Origin: Hofstenia miamia
Taxonomy: Eukaryota; Xenacoelomorpha; Acoela
Length of the DNA: 64,000 nt
Direction: 5' to 3'
Assembly: GCA_004352715.1 (NCBI GenBank)
Contig: SCFE01000031.1
Location: 479,041-543,040 of the forward strand
Both the position numbers and the translations under genes were made by a program. The notes under the pieces were generated by a model. That model was not told where the DNA came from and made no database searches. It worked only from the letters and a program-made list of their open reading frames with translations. Below are positions 60,214 to 64,000 of the stretch, in pieces; the stretch's first letter is position 1; each line of letters opens with the position of its first letter.

Positions 60214-61015
60214 ATTCGATTTTGTTAGGGACTGCCACCTCCTTATCAAAATTATTTTGAGTGATTTGTGTTTGCTGTAGAATATAGTATAAAAATCTTA
60301 TTTTATTATAATTAATTTTATATTGCCAGACAAATTATTAGCTTTTTTGTTTCTAAAAAAGTCCTATTATCTAATTCGAATAATTTTTTAGTCGTATGTT
60401 GCTCAGAAATTATCTGTAACCAGGCTTTATTGGTTCTCAGAAAATATATAGAATATACACTATAAATGACTATACAATACGCTGTGTTGTTAATTAAAGT
60501 TCACTTTGATATATATATATATATATATTAAGGAATATAAATATCAAAAACATTTTGTTCCTACGCCACTGTACACAGGGGCGGCCGTAGCCTGCGCGAA
60601 GTCCGGAGCAAAATATGAGCCATAGGTAAACTGAAAAAATAATGATAACAATATCCCTTTTACTATAATGTTTGTTTCTATGATATAATTATATATTTGT
60701 ATATAATTGAATCCTTACAGCTTAAGATTTCCGTTCTAAGTCAAAAAATCAATTTCAGTAATTGCATACAGTGCAGTTTGAGGATATTACAAACATTAAG
60801 CACAGCTGCAAATCAGAAAACACCTGAAATGAGTCGGTACAAGCCAGCCAGATAATAAGTCAAAGTGCGGGCGACACTTTTTTGCATGCATATTAAGCGT
60901 TTAGCAAAATAATTGCTGTTTTTGTTGCTACATATATTCTAAAATTGACCTCACAAATTCTGGTTGACATTTTAGTGTTTGTCTTGAAAACAGGCATCAG
61001 GATACGCTAAATATC
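60214..61015. other. 3' flank of the giant gene
   Basis: Presumed 3' UTR passing into intergenic DNA. A (TA)n run lies at 60509-60529. No gene is recognised and the polyadenylation site cannot be placed. Confidence 0.55.
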
Positions 61016-61404
61016 AAAGTAATCTAAAGTACTTACAACTTTGCGCGCAACCTTTCTTGATTTAATGAGTCCCACAACAAAAGTTGTCAGTGTGCACGCA
61101 TTTCCAATTTTGTTGTGAACTTTTAGTTTATATATTACGATTTTATGTCATTTCTCACAGAGAAAGAATTTAACCGCGCATTATTATATTTACATAACTG
61201 ATTAAAATTACGCAAGATCCTTTCAAAACGAGGTCTTCTTTCTTTAGACTGTTTGATTGCATTGGTTGTAGTGGTAGATTTAATATATAAAAATTACAAT
61301 AAACATAATTCAAACCAAAAAGTTACGAAAAAATTGTGTGTACTCAAATATTTTTGTGCGTGAACTTTATAATTACCTAGAAAGTTAAGCATAAAGTTGG
61401 AAGT
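61016..61404. repeat. MITE-like element with inverted ends
   Basis: GTACTTACAACTTTGCGCGC near 61029 is an imperfect inverse of the sequence ending GCATAAAGTTGGAAGTAC at 61404, with about 300 bases between. A third, same-orientation relative of the right arm (GAGCGCAAAGTTGTAAGTG) lies at about 62938-62957, just beyond the Tc1-like element. No coding capacity is seen. It could be a small non-autonomous transposon. Confidence 0.4.
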
Positions 61405-62889
61405 ACAGAGTACTGGAAATATTTATTCGACCACCTTACTATTTTAAATAAATAATGAACATTCATTGGATAGAGTGTGCCTAAAATTATAACTAATTGT
61501 TACTTTGATTAAGAAAAGAAAATTTGTATGCCTAATACCATAAAATATGTAGAAGATAATTGATTATTAATTTTTAATCAAACTTAGAAAATTTGATTTG
61601 GAAAAATGTATTCGGCCACTTTAAAAAATTTTAACAAATGAGCAAATCCGAAAAAAGTAAATTCAAAATAAGATACATAAATTAATAATTGATGCAATAC
61701 AAGCACTTAGCAACAAAATTGTCTCTTCTAATATGTTGTAGGGTGTGCCTTTGAGCGAATAACAGTTTCAAGGCAATCAGGGGTTGAAGCAAAAAGTCTT
61801 TCAATACAGCTGTTGGGATTTGCATAATTTTTTTATTGCACTCCACAGCTCGTCTTCAGTGTGAAGAGTATGCTGTCCCATTCGATATTTGACCTCTTTC
61901 CACATATTTTCGATAATGCTAAAGTCTGGAGATTGACCAGGCCAGTCAGAAAGGATAGCAACCCAATTATTGTGTACGAAATTTTTCATTTTTTGAGGTA
62001 TGACATGGCCACCATCCTCCAGATATATTGATCACATGTAAGGAGTGGCAAGAATTCCTTTTCTAAAATCCGAGCATATTAAACGCTTAGGAGAGTACCA
62101 GTGATGTGAACAATCTTGCGAAAGCCACACTTCCATATTGCACCACATACCATTACAAACTTCCCATAATATTCATGGTAAGTTGAGCCAAGAATCTGAA
62201 CTTCTGCCCAGTTGGTCTCTATCAAATTTTTTTCGATCTTGATTCATCTGAAAATATAACATTAGACCAATGTTCAGATGAATTGTCTCTCATTAAATTG
62301 GCCCACCTCACTCGGCGTAATCTTTGCTTTGAGGTTAAGAGTGGCTTTCTGGGTGCCACGAAAGTCCCAATTGAGTACCTTTTCAGGATGTTACGCAAGT
62401 TCTTGCTGTCACGAGGTGACAATCAGCACATTCCTTGCTAAATTCCTTTGAAGTCTTCCTGGGATTTCGATTTGAAAGGCACATGAGAGCTGATTGGGAG
62501 GTTTTGGAGGTCTTCTTTGGTCTTCCCTTCCAAATGTTTCGAGATAATTAACTCGCGGATGCAAGAGGTATGTAACCAGGCATCATATATGGCGAAGATA
62601 GACTGTTATTAGACATTTTATATATATATAGACTGAAGAAAGCTCAAACAATAAAATTTTTGCAGATTCTCTGATTTGGTCCGAATACATTTTTCCAAGA
62701 ATAGATTAGCTAACTACAAATATTGTAGCATTTCTCCTTGAGATTTAAAGAAAATAGTAATAATTAGGTCTCAACATTGATGAATTCTTCTTTCTGCAAT
62801 CCCAAAATCTAATTAAAAAATACCTATGACATTCTTAAAAATATTTATGACAAATTATGGGTGGCCGAATTCTTTTTTCCAGTACTGTA
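61404..62889 (-). mobile_element. Decayed Tc1-like element with doubled terminal repeats
   Basis: The left end (about 61404, GTACTGGAAATATTTATTCG after TA) is an imperfect inverse of the right end (GAATTCTTTTTTCCAGTACT...TA, ending about 62889). Inner copies of the same motif lie at 61598-61617 (TTGGAAAAATGTATTCGGCC) and, inverted, at 62677-62697 (CCGAATACATTTTTCCAA). This gives two repeats per end about 190 bases apart, an IR/DR layout. The length of about 1.49 kb is normal for a full element. The transposase on the minus strand is broken by frameshifts and stops, so the copy is dead. Confidence 0.82.
61801..62560 (-). pseudogene. Tc1-like transposase, frameshifted
   Basis: Minus-strand pieces in different frames line up with a Tc1 transposase in the right order. 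About 62560-62430 gives GRPKKTSKTSQSAL (the GRPKK basic motif between the helix-turn-helix halves). 62422-62222 gives RRVRWANLMRDNSSEHWSNV and IFSDES with the first catalytic Asp. 61989-61801 gives ILSDWPGQSPDFSIIENMW with the catalytic Glu. The middle piece around 62000-62160, with the second Asp region, is degraded. At least two frame changes and internal stops separate the blocks. I describe the fragments only and do not join them. Confidence 0.85.
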
Positions 62890-64000
62890 TGTACGCAAAA
62901 TATTTTTGCTGTGCACTTTATAATTACCCAAGAAGTTGAGCGCAAAGTTGTAAGTGTTTACGCTACTTAACTTATGACCTTACTTGAAACTTAAACAATT
63001 AACAAAATTACATAGGCTTTTGAATGTTTTCAACCAATAATTGTTAATTTAATTTATAGAAACGGATAAATTTATTCACATTTTGTATTCGACTTTATGA
63101 ATTTATGTTGCTTGCTGATAAACTAACCAGAGTTTCGATTATGTGTCTCAGAGGATCCCGTTCACGTTGCAAACGTCCCCCCCCCCCNNNNNNNNNNNNN
63201 NNNNNNNNNNNNNNNNNNNNNNNNNNNNNNNNNNNNNNNNNNNNNNNNNNNNNNNNNNNNCCCCCCCCCCCCCAATGCCAACGCCCTCAGTAATACCAAA
63301 TTGAGTTAAACTGAACAGATACTATGAAGGAAATAAGGAAGTGTAATGAACAATTAAAGTTTTCCGTTACAGGATATTTCACCAAATTCCTCTAGCTCAG
63401 AAAATTCAGACTATGACCCCCAACTATATTTAGAGTAGAAATAATTAAAGAATCCTATTCAATCGAATACGCATAACCCCGGGGATGGATTTGGAGCAGA
63501 GGGAATATTTTTTCGCAGTATTTTGCTTAATTTTTGTAGAGACAGTTTTGATTGTTTTGTAGATATTTTTAATCATAGTAACTTAATTTTTATGAATTTA
63601 TAAAGTAGGACGTACTACTATTGATTGAGCTTCATGACTTTATTGAAAATTCCCACGATTTGAATGATTAAAATTGCAAATGGATTACTACGTTAATTCG
63701 GAAGACTATTCCCGTGAATCTGAGACAGGTTCAGTTGATAGGAGGTCAAGCTCAAATGTTCACTTGGGGTAAATTTTGTTAATGTGATGTACGTTAAAAC
63801 TGAGTAAATGTGCATGTATTCTGTCCAGAAATTCCAATTATATAGAATGATTGCAAGAAAACTTGATACATGTGTCAGCAAATTTTGAGTTTATCGTTTC
63901 AAAACCATACATTGAAATCGCTAACGTTGTCACAATATTTGGCAAAGTGGATTATATTCTTGAAAAAAGTTGTGTTCTTAGGGGGTGAGGTGGACATTAT
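62890..64000. other. Intergenic stretch with poly-C-bordered gap
   Basis: After a short repeat related to the 61.35-61.40 kb arm, the DNA is AT-rich and without a recognised gene. A run of 11 C (63177-63187), a 73-N gap (63188-63260) and a run of 13 C (63261-63273) stand out. The small ORFs at 63105 and 63693 are not convincing. Confidence 0.6.

Overview
The window is animal (eukaryotic) nuclear DNA. It is AT-rich, has spliced exons and long introns, and carries (TA)n microsatellites, Tc1/mariner and piggyBac transposon remains and scaffold gaps. An arthropod, perhaps an arachnid, is my best guess from the mix of an invertebrate-style giant muscle Ig protein, multi-kilobase introns and abundant Tc1/piggyBac debris. 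The sequence does not settle the taxon.

The dominant feature is the 3' part of one giant plus-strand gene, about 15.34 kb to 60.21 kb. Its splice phases agree from exon to exon. The exons are 15343-15452, 16671-36389 (a 19.7 kb exon), a badly assembled stretch 36434-40156, then 40201-40328, 40642-40801, 45985-57844 (an 11.9 kb exon), 57909-57964, 58578-58712, 58815-59007 and 60017-60213 with a TAA stop. The 5' end is not visible. As assembled, more than 11,000 residues are encoded here. The protein has about 17 Ig (I-set-like) domains: a half domain, 12 in tandem at the N-terminal side, and four more spread to the C-terminus. Between them lie very long acidic, Ser-rich, probably disordered regions. 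This places it among giant sarcomeric Ig proteins (titin/obscurin(UNC-89)/stretchin-like), but I cannot assign an orthologue. No FN3 or kinase domain is visible.

Inside the protein are several repeat systems: array A (334-aa units, 1002-bp period, about 9 copies, 24.9-33.7 kb); array B (200-aa units, 600-bp period, 34.3-39.6 kb, interrupted by a gap and faulty joins); a W-x-R-x-R helical repeat (46.36-48.33 kb); an acidic repeat (48.8-50.03 kb); a small SETNIxLNI repeat; and two CxxC...CxxC pairs.

Upstream (1-15.3 kb) there is no recognisable gene. It holds a roughly 0.85 kb direct repeat (1-900 and 5505-6302), a gap-broken piggyBac transposase with a TTAA-type end, MITE-like inverted repeats, an internally deleted Tc1-like element (10599-11604) and gap-edge duplications. 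Downstream (60.2-64 kb) is intergenic sequence with a decayed Tc1-like element on the minus strand (61404-62889) and a gap bordered by poly-C. Single Ns inside repeats (25075, 35468, 39586), a frame break at 39586 and a 738-bp near-identical duplication show that copy number and order in array B are not reliable.
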